From Fidelibacterota bacterium (GTDB lineage: Bacteria > Fidelibacterota > Marinisomatia > Marinisomatales > UBA1611), in NCBI GenBank assembly GCA_015658495.1, contig DQOT01000074.1:1-6892 (forward strand): a stretch of 6,892 nt of DNA, written 5' to 3'. The translations under genes and the position numbers were made by a program. Positions 1-6,500 of this stretch are shown piece after piece. Each line of letters opens with the position of its first letter. The first letter of the stretch is position 1. The notes under the pieces are model-generated. The model had not been told where the DNA came from. It saw only the letters and a list, made by a program, of their open reading frames with translations, and ran no database searches.

Positions 1-108
1 ATATACAATACCCAATGGGATGGCTGCGCGCGGGATTCTCATCCAATAAGCTGCACCAACCAATACCACAAGACTAATTGTTATAAAAATAAATTCGGGA
101 TTGGACAT
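1..108 (-). CDS. N-terminal fragment of an unidentified membrane protein (cut by window edge)
   Basis: The first 36 codons of a minus-strand gene are visible, starting with ATG at 106-108 and open to the window edge. The product starts MSNPEFIFITISLVVLVGAA and continues YWMRIPRAAIPLGIVY. Residues about 6-20 are strongly hydrophobic, followed by an Arg-containing turn and another hydrophobic stretch, which fits a signal anchor or first transmembrane helix with the N terminus short and outside the membrane core. No Shine-Dalgarno sequence is evident before the ATG, and the frame stays open upstream, so the start is the best guess and not certain. The gene lies just after the terminator at 145-177 and so probably has its own promoter. 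Too little is present to name a family; no function is claimed. Confidence 0.5.
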   Translation of the reverse strand, partial: MSNPEFIFITISLVVLVGAAYWMRIPRAAIPLGIVY

Positions 109-144
109 AAATTGCGTTAAATAGGTTCGAGAATTTACTTTTAT

Positions 145-177
145 AAAAAAACAAAAAAAGATTCTTTCGAATCTTTC
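145..177 (-). terminator. Intrinsic terminator after tRNA-Pro
   Basis: On the minus strand an 8-bp perfect stem (AAAGATTC / GAATCTTT, arms 169-176 and 157-164) closes a GAAA tetraloop and is followed directly by T7-G-T7. The stem is AT-rich, but the GNRA-type loop and long U-tract are typical of a Rho-independent terminator. It starts 7 bases after the last tRNA base and would end the transcript carrying the MerR gene and the tRNA. Confidence 0.85.
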
Positions 178-183
178 TAAATG

Positions 184-257
184 TCGGGGCGACAGGATTT
201 GAACCTGCGACCACTTGACCCCCAGCCAAGTGCGCTACCGGACTGCGCCACGCCCCG
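184..257 (-). tRNA. tRNA-Pro, anticodon GGG
   Basis: The minus strand folds into a complete 74-base cloverleaf. The acceptor stem is CGGGGCG paired with CGCCCCG, the D stem is GCGC/GCGC with GG in the loop, and the anticodon stem is CTTGG/TCAAG around the loop CTGGGGG. The variable loop has five bases, and the T stem is GCAGG/CCTGT with the loop TTCAAAT. The anticodon GGG (bases 221-223) reads CCC and CCU proline codons. The discriminator base is A at 184. The 3' CCA is not encoded (CAT follows), so it must be added after transcription by tRNA nucleotidyltransferase. The gene begins 5 bases after the stop codon of the MerR-type gene and is followed by a terminator, so it is probably released from a joint transcript by RNase P and 3' processing. 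Confidence 0.97.
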
Positions 258-262
258 AAAAT

Positions 263-625
263 TTATTCAGTGATGATGTTTAAAATCGCTGTTAAATCGT
301 TCTTGATTTTACGAAAAATAACCTGTTGCTTCTCATTGAAAGATTTAGTCTTTTGGGCTTCTTCCAGTACAGATTCTTTTCCTGAGATCACAGATCGTGC
401 ACCATCAATTGTGTATTTTTTATTATAAAGCAGATCCTTGATATTAAGGATCATGTCAATGTCTTTTTGGCGGTAGGTACGATTCCCGGCACGATTCTTT
501 GGGGGTTTTAACTGGGAGAATTCTGTTTGCCAATATCGTAATACGTAGGCTTTTAGCTGAGTGAGTTCACTGACCTCACCAATGGAATAATAGAGTTTTT
601 TTACCTTAGGTTGTACCTTCGCCAT
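263..625 (-). CDS. MerR-type helix-turn-helix transcriptional regulator
   Basis: This is a small DNA-binding protein of 120 residues from the ATG at 623-625; a GTG at 635-637 would add four residues (MKLI). I prefer the ATG because GAAGTG, a weak ribosome-binding sequence, lies nine bases before it and overlaps the GTG. Residues about 11-80 match the winged-helix MerR domain: [11 protein letters not shown] (12-22) with the recognition helix that follows, VLRYWQTEF (28-36), then [13 protein letters not shown] (44-56), the wing with the usual N/R-x-Y-R-x-x-D pattern. The remaining 40 residues are charged and helical, suitable for dimerisation, and there is no effector-binding domain or Cys-based metal site. 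Short proteins of this kind are widespread and mostly uncharacterised, so the targets are unknown. The gene lies 71 bases after the aminotransferase and 5 bases before tRNA-Pro. Confidence 0.88.
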   Translation of the reverse strand: MAKVQPKVKKLYYSIGEVSELTQLKAYVLRYWQTEFSQLKPPKNRAGNRTYRQKDIDMILNIKDLLYNKKYTIDGARSVISGKESVLEEAQKTKSFNEKQQVIFRKIKNDLTAILNIITE

Positions 626-696
626 AATCAATTTCACTTCAAGTTATACTTTAAATTAACGACGACGGATTCATCGGGCAAGGGAAATGAATTTTC

Positions 697-1983
697 TTAT
701 TCAATAAGATAAGTGGTATATAAACCAGATAAGATCAAGGGTGTTTTCTCTATCAATTCTTTTGGCGCAACCATGGCAACACGCATTTGGGTTTTGCCCC
801 TTTTTGGATCAGAATAAAACCCATTCATGGGTGCTAATAATAATGTGAATTCTTGATCGTCGATACGGACCTTCCCCTTTGATGCGCAATATTTTACAAA
901 ATCTCGGGAATCAAAAGTATCAGCGCAAATATTTCTGAAATCAATTACAAAATAAATCGCTGCCTCAGGATTGGAAACAATCAATCCCGGGATCTCTTTC
1001 ATCAGGTTTTCCCTTAAAGGCATGATCAATCCACTATAGTAATTCCTTTGGTGTTGATACCAAGCATTAAGATCATGATGAGATTCGTGGGCCAAACTCC
1101 CAAATATCTCCTGACCAATGGCATTTGCACACAAATTTGCTGTGTATTCTGATACAGCTTTTGTATGAAAATCTAAATTGTCAGTTACCAATCCACCTAT
1201 TCGCAAACCACAGGCATTCCATACTTTTGATGAAGATTCGATGCTTATCCTGGATCGCGTAATTCCCGGAACGTCTTCTTCGGTAATTTTCCAAATACTG
1301 GATGATCCATCTTCACCGTAATACAATTGACGATACGCTTCATCGCTCACTATCCAAATATTATGGTTGACGCAGATCTTTGCAAGATCGATCAATTGGC
1401 GTTGATTCAAGAATTGGCCTGTGGGGTTATCCGTTGGAATGACCAATAATCCACCGGGAGCATTTTCTGTTATTATTTTTTCGATCTCATCCAGGGCAAG
1501 TGGTTCAAATGTTCCGTCATCTGAAATTTCCCGATTGGCTGTAACAATCGGAATAGACAACCGTTTCCCGAATTCGATATAATTTGTGTATGCCGGATCC
1601 AGTAGCATGAGCGGCTTTTCTGATGAGGGACCACAAACACCCAGCATCATTAATTCCATCGCTTGTGATCCACCATCTGTGATCATACAATAAAGATGTG
1701 ATGTATCCACACCTTCCGACCCAATAATATTTAAGAATGCCTCTCTCGCCTCATCTGTCCCAACGCTGGGTGTGTATTTTACCACACCATCCTTAAACCT
1801 TATTTCTCCCATTTCGTTCAAGCGGTTTTGCATGGCTGGATGCATGGGTAATGAAACATTTCCAATAGCCAAATTCACAACCTGGATTTCATTTTTATCT
1901 TCTCGTTGTGTAAAAATGATTTGTGCCTCCCTTATGGCTGACGGGAGTCTATTTTCGAAATGGGATGATAGGTTTGGAGCCAT
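697..1983 (-). CDS. Class I/II PLP-dependent aminotransferase, substrate not assigned
   Basis: The product is a 428-residue cytosolic enzyme of the aspartate aminotransferase fold (type I). The visible active-site elements are LAIGN (38-42) near the substrate site, Y70 in KYTPSVGTDEA (dimer-partner phosphate contact), GGSQAM (104-109) at the PLP phosphate, and DNPTG (185-189) with its conserved Asn. SDEAY (213-217) supplies the Asp that contacts the PLP ring nitrogen. SSSKVWNACGLRIG (250-263) has K253 as the Schiff-base lysine and R261 as a phosphate contact, and R401 in MRVAM is the expected carboxylate-binding arginine. The enzyme therefore looks catalytically intact and should move an amino group between an amino acid and a 2-oxo acid. 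The specific substrate cannot be read from these motifs; aspartate, aromatic amino acids and alanine are all possible. No good ribosome-binding sequence precedes the ATG. It sits between the pnp terminator and the MerR gene. Confidence 0.92.
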   Translation of the reverse strand: MAPNLSSHFENRLPSAIREAQIIFTQREDKNEIQVVNLAIGNVSLPMHPAMQNRLNEMGEIRFKDGVVKYTPSVGTDEAREAFLNIIGSEGVDTSHLYCMITDGGSQAMELMMLGVCGPSSEKPLMLLDPAYTNYIEFGKRLSIPIVTANREISDDGTFEPLALDEIEKIITENAPGGLLVIPTDNPTGQFLNQRQLIDLAKICVNHNIWIVSDEAYRQLYYGEDGSSSIWKITEEDVPGITRSRISIESSSKVWNACGLRIGGLVTDNLDFHTKAVSEYTANLCANAIGQEIFGSLAHESHHDLNAWYQHQRNYYSGLIMPLRENLMKEIPGLIVSNPEAAIYFVIDFRNICADTFDSRDFVKYCASKGKVRIDDQEFTLLLAPMNGFYSDPKRGKTQMRVAMVAPKELIEKTPLILSGLYTTYLIE

Positions 1984-2016
1984 GATTCTGATCGTAAAAT
2001 TAGTTCAGGTTAGGTA

Positions 2017-2055
2017 TAAAAACAAAAACGGTGAAAACTAACATTTTCACCGTTT
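2017..2055 (-). terminator. Strong intrinsic terminator at the end of the pnp operon
   Basis: A 12-bp perfect inverted repeat (AAACGGTGAAAA and TTTTCACCGTTT, arms 2044-2055 and 2026-2037) encloses a six-base loop. On the minus strand it runs into T5-G-T5. It begins 21 bases after the pnp stop codon. The plus-strand side has only TTTATTTT after the stem, so it may work weakly the other way, but no plus-strand gene needs it. Confidence 0.93.
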
Positions 2056-2076
2056 ATTTTAATTGATTGGAAAAAA

Positions 2077-4233
2077 TTAGAAACGACGTTTCTTAAACGG
2101 TCTCCGTCCACCACGATCGTTATCACGAGGGGGTCGTTTGGGTCGTTCCACATATCCTTCAGGTTTTTCCAGCAATGCTTTTCGACTGAAATCCAATCTG
2201 CCCTGATCATCAATTTTGATCAGTTTAACCCGAATGGGATCACCCCGTTTGACAACATCTTCTACTTTATCAACCCTATGCCACTCTAATTCCGAAATGT
2301 GAACCAGACCTTCACGGCCAGGCACAAATTCTACGAATGCACCAAAGGTCATCATGCGAGTCACAGTTCCATCAAACTCCATTCCAACTTCCGGTTCAAA
2401 TGTAAGAGCTTTTACCATTTCGATAGCTTCATTGCATTTTACCGTATTTTCACCGGCAATAGTAACCAAACCATCATCATCAACATTGACTTCACACTCA
2501 GTATCTTCAATGATCTTTTTGATGTTTTTACCACCTGGTCCAATCAATGCACCAATTTTTTCAGGATTAATATTAATGGACATAATCCTCGGAGCATATT
2601 GTGAGATCTCATTCGGTTCAGGCATAGCTTCATTCATCAATCCAAGAATGTGCATCCTACCTTCATGGGCTTGCTGTAACGCTTGTTCCATCAATTCAAA
2701 AGAAAGACCTTCAATTTTCAAGTCTAACTGAATGGCAGTAATGCCATCTGATGTACCTGCAACTTTAAAATCCATATCACCCAAATGATCTTCCATTCCG
2801 AGAATATCACTTAATATTGCGTGACGCTTACCATCAGTGATCAATCCCATAGCAATCCCGGCAACATGGCCTTTTAATGGCGCACCTGCGCTCATTAAGG
2901 ATAACGATCCACCACAGACTGATGCCATTGATGATGATCCGTTAGATTCCATTATTTCGGAAACAATCCGAATGGTATAAGGGAAGTCATCATAATCAGG
3001 AAGGACAGGTTTGATGGCCCGTTGTGCCAAATTACCATGCCCAATTTCGCGGCGACTTGTAAAACCGATCCGACCAGTTTCACCCACACAATAAGGCGGA
3101 AAATTGTAATGTAGATAATAAGATTTTTTATAATCTTCATCTGCACTATCAATAATCATTTCATCTCTTTTTGATCCTAAGGTTGTTATGACCAATGCTT
3201 GCGTTTCTCCACGAGTGAAAAGCGCTGAACCATGGGTTCGAGTTAAAATATCAGGATCAATCGAGATAGGACGAATATCTGTTGTTGATCGTCCATCACT
3301 TCTTTTCCCAGTTGCAAGGATCTGCTCACGAAATCCCGCTTTAAAGCGATCATCGATAAGAGATTTAATTGTTTTACCTTCTTCGGGGTAGGCTTCTTCA
3401 AACGATTCAAGAATAGATGAAACCAGATCGTCTTTTGCACTTGATCTTTCTTTCTTATCACCAATTTTGACAATATCCTCAACTTGGGTTCCAATCTTTT
3501 CATCTACTGCAGAAACCAATGCTTCAACAGGTTCCGGAATTACAACTTCATCTTTCACTACATTCATTTCTGAAAGGAGTTCATTTTGAAGTTCGATAAT
3601 TTCTTTAATGACACTATGTGCACGTTTCAATCCATCTAAAATATCAGATTCAGTCGCACCATCAGCTTCACCTTCAACCATCACGACTGTTTCTTGATTT
3701 CCTGAAACAAGCATTTCCATGTCACAATCCATGATCTCGGAACGTGTTGGGTTGATGATAAATTCGCCATCAATTCTTCCAACACGAACTGACGCAAGTG
3801 GTCCATTCCATGGAATTGTAGATGTCATTAAGGCAGCGGATGCACCTACACCAGCCAGCACATCAGCCATATTTTCACCATCACTTTGTAAAACAGTGAT
3901 CATAATTTGGGTTTCATTTTTAAACCCTTTTGGAAACAAGGGACGGATGGGGCGATCAGTCACGCGACTTGTCAGCACCTCATGTTCCGCGGGTCTTGCT
4001 TCACGTTTGAAAAAACCGCCGGGGATTTTCCCGCCGGCATAATGTTTTTCACGGTATTCAACTTGTAATGGGAAAAAATCAATATCTTCCCGAGGTTCTT
4101 TAGCGGCATTCACAGCAGCCAAGATTGTTGTCTCTCCATAGGTTACCATTACGGAACCATTACTTTGACGAGCGACTCTGCCCGTCTCTAATCGCATTTT
4201 TTTTCCTGCGATTTCTCTTTCTTTTGTTATCAT
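2077..4233 (-). CDS. pnp: Polyribonucleotide nucleotidyltransferase (PNPase)
   Basis: PNPase is a phosphorolytic 3'-to-5' exoribonuclease that releases nucleoside diphosphates; it works as a homotrimer and is often part of an RNA degradosome. The 718 residues are close to the usual 700-720. The domains in order are first RNase PH-like core (about 12-145, with the RNA-contacting FFKRE at 74-78), helical linker domain (about 146-310), second RNase PH core (about 311-535), KH (about 548-610, GPGG at 565-568) and S1 (about 615-686). The second core has the phosphate site NGSSSMASVCGG (431-442) and the catalytic set D482, D488 and K490 in EDHLGDMDFK. The tail after 690 is rich in Arg, Lys and Pro (ending GGRRPFKKRRF), which could add RNA affinity. 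The ATG is preceded by a purine tract containing AAAAAAGAAGAAAG and no classic Shine-Dalgarno. It is the last gene of the operon, 47 bases after rpsO, in the common rpsO-pnp order. Confidence 0.99.
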   Translation of the reverse strand: MITKEREIAGKKMRLETGRVARQSNGSVMVTYGETTILAAVNAAKEPREDIDFFPLQVEYREKHYAGGKIPGGFFKREARPAEHEVLTSRVTDRPIRPLFPKGFKNETQIMITVLQSDGENMADVLAGVGASAALMTSTIPWNGPLASVRVGRIDGEFIINPTRSEIMDCDMEMLVSGNQETVVMVEGEADGATESDILDGLKRAHSVIKEIIELQNELLSEMNVVKDEVVIPEPVEALVSAVDEKIGTQVEDIVKIGDKKERSSAKDDLVSSILESFEEAYPEEGKTIKSLIDDRFKAGFREQILATGKRSDGRSTTDIRPISIDPDILTRTHGSALFTRGETQALVITTLGSKRDEMIIDSADEDYKKSYYLHYNFPPYCVGETGRIGFTSRREIGHGNLAQRAIKPVLPDYDDFPYTIRIVSEIMESNGSSSMASVCGGSLSLMSAGAPLKGHVAGIAMGLITDGKRHAILSDILGMEDHLGDMDFKVAGTSDGITAIQLDLKIEGLSFELMEQALQQAHEGRMHILGLMNEAMPEPNEISQYAPRIMSININPEKIGALIGPGGKNIKKIIEDTECEVNVDDDGLVTIAGENTVKCNEAIEMVKALTFEPEVGMEFDGTVTRMMTFGAFVEFVPGREGLVHISELEWHRVDKVEDVVKRGDPIRVKLIKIDDQGRLDFSRKALLEKPEGYVERPKRPPRDNDRGGRRPFKKRRF

Positions 4234-4280
4234 TTTCTTTCTTCTTTTTTATTTATTCGATTATTGAGTTCTCTTATCTA

Positions 4281-4550
4281 CTAACCTCTGATGGACAACT
4301 CTTTTATTAAGTTAACATATGATTCTGCATTCGTACGCGTAATGTACTTCAGCATTTTTTTTCTTTGTGATACCAACTGAACCAAACCACGACGAGTGTG
4401 GTGGTCTTTTTTGTGAATTTTCACATGATCCGTCAATTCACGAATACGGTGAGTTAGAATAGCAACCTGTACTTCTGGTGAACCTGTATCGTTCGCGTCT
4501 TTACCGAATTGCTCAACGTATTTTTGTTTTTCTTCTTTTGAGATAGGCAT
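4281..4550 (-). CDS. rpsO: 30S ribosomal protein S15
   Basis: This 89-residue protein has the normal S15 length and is complete. S15 is a primary 16S rRNA-binding protein that nucleates the platform of the 30S subunit and takes part in bridges to the 50S subunit. Recognisable parts are FGKDANDTGSPEVQVAILT (15-33), which includes conserved rRNA-contacting residues, and HKKDHHTRRGLVQLVSQRKK (46-65), the highly conserved centre of the protein. The ATG is preceded by AGGAG (4563-4567), which overlaps the ribF stop codon, so translation is probably coupled to ribF. In some bacteria S15 represses its own mRNA through a leader structure; I could not recognise one here. Confidence 0.99.
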   Translation of the reverse strand: MPISKEEKQKYVEQFGKDANDTGSPEVQVAILTHRIRELTDHVKIHKKDHHTRRGLVQLVSQRKKMLKYITRTNAESYVNLIKELSIRG

Positions 4551-4562
4551 TTTCTTTTTTTA

Positions 4563-4567
4563 CTCCT
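4563..4567 (-). promoter_or_regulatory. Ribosome binding site of rpsO, overlapping the ribF stop
   Basis: AGGAG on the minus strand is the clearest Shine-Dalgarno sequence in the window. It is separated from the rpsO ATG by 12 A-rich bases, longer than the usual 5-9. Its first two bases are also the last two of the ribF TAG stop (4566-4568), so ribosomes ending ribF stand directly on the rpsO start region. Confidence 0.75.
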
Positions 4568-5504
4568 ATTCGTACTTACCCTGTAACTCAAGGCATTTTT
4601 GTTTGTCTTTAATTAATTGTGATTTTAAATCTTCCGGGGAAGGGAATTTTTTTTCATCCCTTATTCTCTCTAAAAACTCTACTCTGATTTCTTTCCCGTA
4701 TAGGTCAACAGCCTTATCATGGAAAAAGTGAATCTCCATCACAAGATCTTTTTCATTAAAGGTAGGTCTGGTCCCGAAATTACACATTCCATACAGTTGA
4801 AGTCCATTAATCCTTCCTCTTGTAAAATAGACGCCCGGATGGGGCATTAACTGGTTTTTCTCCACGGGAATCACATTTGCAGTTGGGAAATCAAGATCTT
4901 TTCCCCGCCCGGCGCCATGGACAACCTTGGCCATAAATCCAAAAATAGATCCCAATTCGAAATTTGCACGGCGGACGAATCCATCCTGAATCAGTTGACG
5001 AATATGCGTGCTGGAAATGACGTGGCCTTCATCAGACACTTTCTGGATGACTTCCAAGCCAATTGCTTTTTTTGAACAATAGTCTTCTAAAAATTCGGGG
5101 CTTCCCTCTCGTTTGTATCCAAAATGGTGATCATATCCGACAATCATGTATTCCGGGTTGAAATTGGGAAGTACAGTATCATTCAAAAAATCCGTGGCCG
5201 TTGTTTTGGAAAAGGCTTTTGTAAAATTGATCACATACACTATTTCGATCCCCAACGATTCAATGATCTCTAATTTTTGATCGATGCCCATGATAAGAGA
5301 TAATTTATCTGCAGATGGGTCTAAAATATGGCGTGGATGGGGATCAAATGTAACCAAAACCGATGGAACATTACGTGCATGGGCATGATTGACCACTGAT
5401 GTTAGGATCCCGTGATGCCCGCGATGAATTCCATCGTAGGAGCCAATTGTAAGCACACAGGATGGTAAAGGTTTGAATTGATCTAAACGACGGATGATTT
5501 CCAT
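4566..5504 (-). CDS. ribF: Bifunctional riboflavin kinase / FMN adenylyltransferase (FAD synthetase)
   Basis: RibF phosphorylates riboflavin to FMN and then adenylylates FMN to FAD in the cytosol. The 312-residue length is normal for the two-domain bacterial enzyme. The N-terminal adenylyltransferase domain (about 1-185) shows TIGSYDGIHRGHH (19-31) with the HxGH nucleotide-binding motif at 27-30, FDPHPRHIL (53-61), GYDHHFG (123-129) and ISSTHIR (163-169). The C-terminal kinase domain (about 186-310) shows GAGRGKDLDFPTAN (197-210) with the PTAN motif, NFGTRPTFN (242-250) and E257 in MEIHFF, the expected catalytic base. Its ATG lies inside the 3' end of truB (22-base overlap), preceded by GAAG. 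Its stop overlaps the ribosome binding site of rpsO. Position between truB and rpsO is a widely seen arrangement. Confidence 0.98.
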   Translation of the reverse strand: MEIIRRLDQFKPLPSCVLTIGSYDGIHRGHHGILTSVVNHAHARNVPSVLVTFDPHPRHILDPSADKLSLIMGIDQKLEIIESLGIEIVYVINFTKAFSKTTATDFLNDTVLPNFNPEYMIVGYDHHFGYKREGSPEFLEDYCSKKAIGLEVIQKVSDEGHVISSTHIRQLIQDGFVRRANFELGSIFGFMAKVVHGAGRGKDLDFPTANVIPVEKNQLMPHPGVYFTRGRINGLQLYGMCNFGTRPTFNEKDLVMEIHFFHDKAVDLYGKEIRVEFLERIRDEKKFPSPEDLKSQLIKDKQKCLELQGKYE

Positions 5505-6136
5505 GATACTTCAAATTCTTGAATGCTTTGGGATTCATCAATCGAAAAGCCTCCCACCTGAGTCCGAATGAGGGATTTCAAATATCCAACCGTTCCCAAT
5601 TTTTCTGCGATTTCTTTCCCCAATACCCGGATATAGGTCCCTTTGGAACAGATGGAAGAAAATGTAATTGTGGATCCATTAAAATCATCGAGATTAATAT
5701 CTTTGATCTGGATCTCTACTGGTTCCCGTTTTACTTCAATATTTTTACGAGCCAATTTATATAGCCGCTGTCCGTTTACCTTTTTAGCCGAATACATCGG
5801 TGGTGTTTGAAATGAACTGCCAAGAAAAGAATTCAAAACTTGTTCAACTTTATCCTGGGATAATTCAGGGACAAGTTTTGTTTCAATTATATCGCCTTCC
5901 GTATCCAGGGTATTGGTCATTTCACCCAGTTGAATAGTGGCAGTATAGGATTTATCTTCTGCAGTGATGGTTGTGAGTTGTTTGGTATCTCTTCCGGTTC
6001 CGATAATCAAAACACCTTCAGCAAATGGATCTAAAGTTCCACCATGACCCACTTTTTTCTCGCGAACAATTCCGCGTATTTTTTTCACAACGTCAAATGA
6101 CGTCCAGCCGATGGGCTTATGAATGTTCAGGATCAT
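5483..6136 (-). CDS. truB: tRNA pseudouridine-55 synthase, short form
   Basis: TruB isomerises U55 in the T-loop of tRNAs to pseudouridine and also helps tRNAs fold. The catalytic motif GHGGTLDPFAEGVL (30-43) carries the nucleophile D36. Other family marks are the N-terminal NIHKPIGWTSFDVV (4-17), Y64 in DKSYTATIQLGE (61-72), PPMYSAKKVNGQRLYKLAR (112-130) and CSKGTYIRVL (163-172). At 217 residues it is much shorter than the roughly 300-residue E. coli-type enzyme: the catalytic domain is complete but the C-terminal PUA RNA-binding domain is missing. The end is a clean stop within ribF, with no sign of a frameshift, so the short form appears natural. It overlaps rbfA by 20 bases and ribF by 22, which implies coupled translation. 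The start is preceded by GACGAAA and has only a weak ribosome-binding sequence. Confidence 0.97.
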   Translation of the reverse strand: MILNIHKPIGWTSFDVVKKIRGIVREKKVGHGGTLDPFAEGVLIIGTGRDTKQLTTITAEDKSYTATIQLGEMTNTLDTEGDIIETKLVPELSQDKVEQVLNSFLGSSFQTPPMYSAKKVNGQRLYKLARKNIEVKREPVEIQIKDINLDDFNGSTITFSSICSKGTYIRVLGKEIAEKLGTVGYLKSLIRTQVGGFSIDESQSIQEFEVSWKSSVV

Positions 6137-6500
6137 TTTCGTCTTTTTTCAATTTAACATCGTGAAGAAGTTTATTGATCTTATCAGTATAAAGGAGACT
6201 TTCATCATAGTAAAAATGAAGATCTGGCGTATTCTTTAAATGGAGTTCTGGACTCATGAATTTTTTAAACGCCTTCCTTTTTTGATTAATGGCGATGTTG
6301 ATTTCTTTATCAGATTTTTTTCGTCCCAACACGCTATAATAAACATTGGCCGTGCGCAAATCCGGTGCTACATCTACGTGTGTAAATGTGACGAATCCTA
6401 ATTGGGACAGATTTATATTTTTCGTGAGGATACCGCATAAGATATCCAAGACTTGGTTTCCCACCCGATCCATGCGGTTATAAGGTTTATTCGAGTTCAA
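6117..6500 (-). CDS. rbfA: 30S ribosome-binding factor A
   Basis: RbfA is a small KH-like protein that binds immature 30S subunits and promotes late 16S rRNA processing and cold adaptation. The 127 residues include RMDRVGNQVLDILCGIL (9-25), VTFTHVDVAPDLRTANVYY (37-55) followed by SVLG, and TPDLHFYYDESLL (91-103), all characteristic of the family, then a charged tail. I place the start at TTG (6498-6500), which overlaps the infB stop as TTGA. The next in-frame ATG (6471-6473) would remove nine residues and begin at the edge of the conserved RxxRVG region. There is no convincing Shine-Dalgarno before the TTG, so initiation probably depends on ribosomes finishing infB. The neighbours infB and truB match the common bacterial order. 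Confidence 0.96.
   Translation of the reverse strand: MNSNKPYNRMDRVGNQVLDILCGILTKNINLSQLGFVTFTHVDVAPDLRTANVYYSVLGRKKSDKEINIAINQKRKAFKKFMSPELHLKNTPDLHFYYDESLLYTDKINKLLHDVKLKKDENDPEHS

Noticed and set aside
145..257. tRNA-Pro plus nearby hairpin as an integration (att) site of a mobile element
   Set aside because: No integrase, no direct repeat of the tRNA 3' end and no foreign-looking genes are visible; the hairpin is a normal terminator.
638..696. Promoter for the MerR gene (TATAAC near 642-647 on the minus strand)
   Set aside because: The box is plausible but no -35 element lies at 16-18 bases (TTGCCC is about 27 bases away), so it is not listed as a feature.
1772..2041. Plus-strand open frame across the aminotransferase start and pnp terminator
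   Set aside because: It is antisense to conserved coding sequence, runs through a terminator stem, and its translation resembles no family.
2299..2731. Two overlapping plus-strand open frames inside pnp
   Set aside because: They are antisense to the KH and S1 regions of a complete PNPase; the product looks like a low-complexity shadow.
2952..3503. Minus-strand alternative frames inside pnp
   Set aside because: They are out-of-frame readings of an intact pnp reading frame with no start signals or recognisable domains.
3719..4310. Plus-strand open frames opposite the 5' part of pnp and the rpsO-pnp gap
   Set aside because: They are antisense shadows; the Phe/Leu-rich stretch near 4200-4270 comes from the purine-rich leader of pnp read backwards and is not a membrane protein.
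5519..5764. Plus-strand open frame inside truB
   Set aside because: It is antisense to conserved TruB motifs and has no ribosome binding site or family resemblance.
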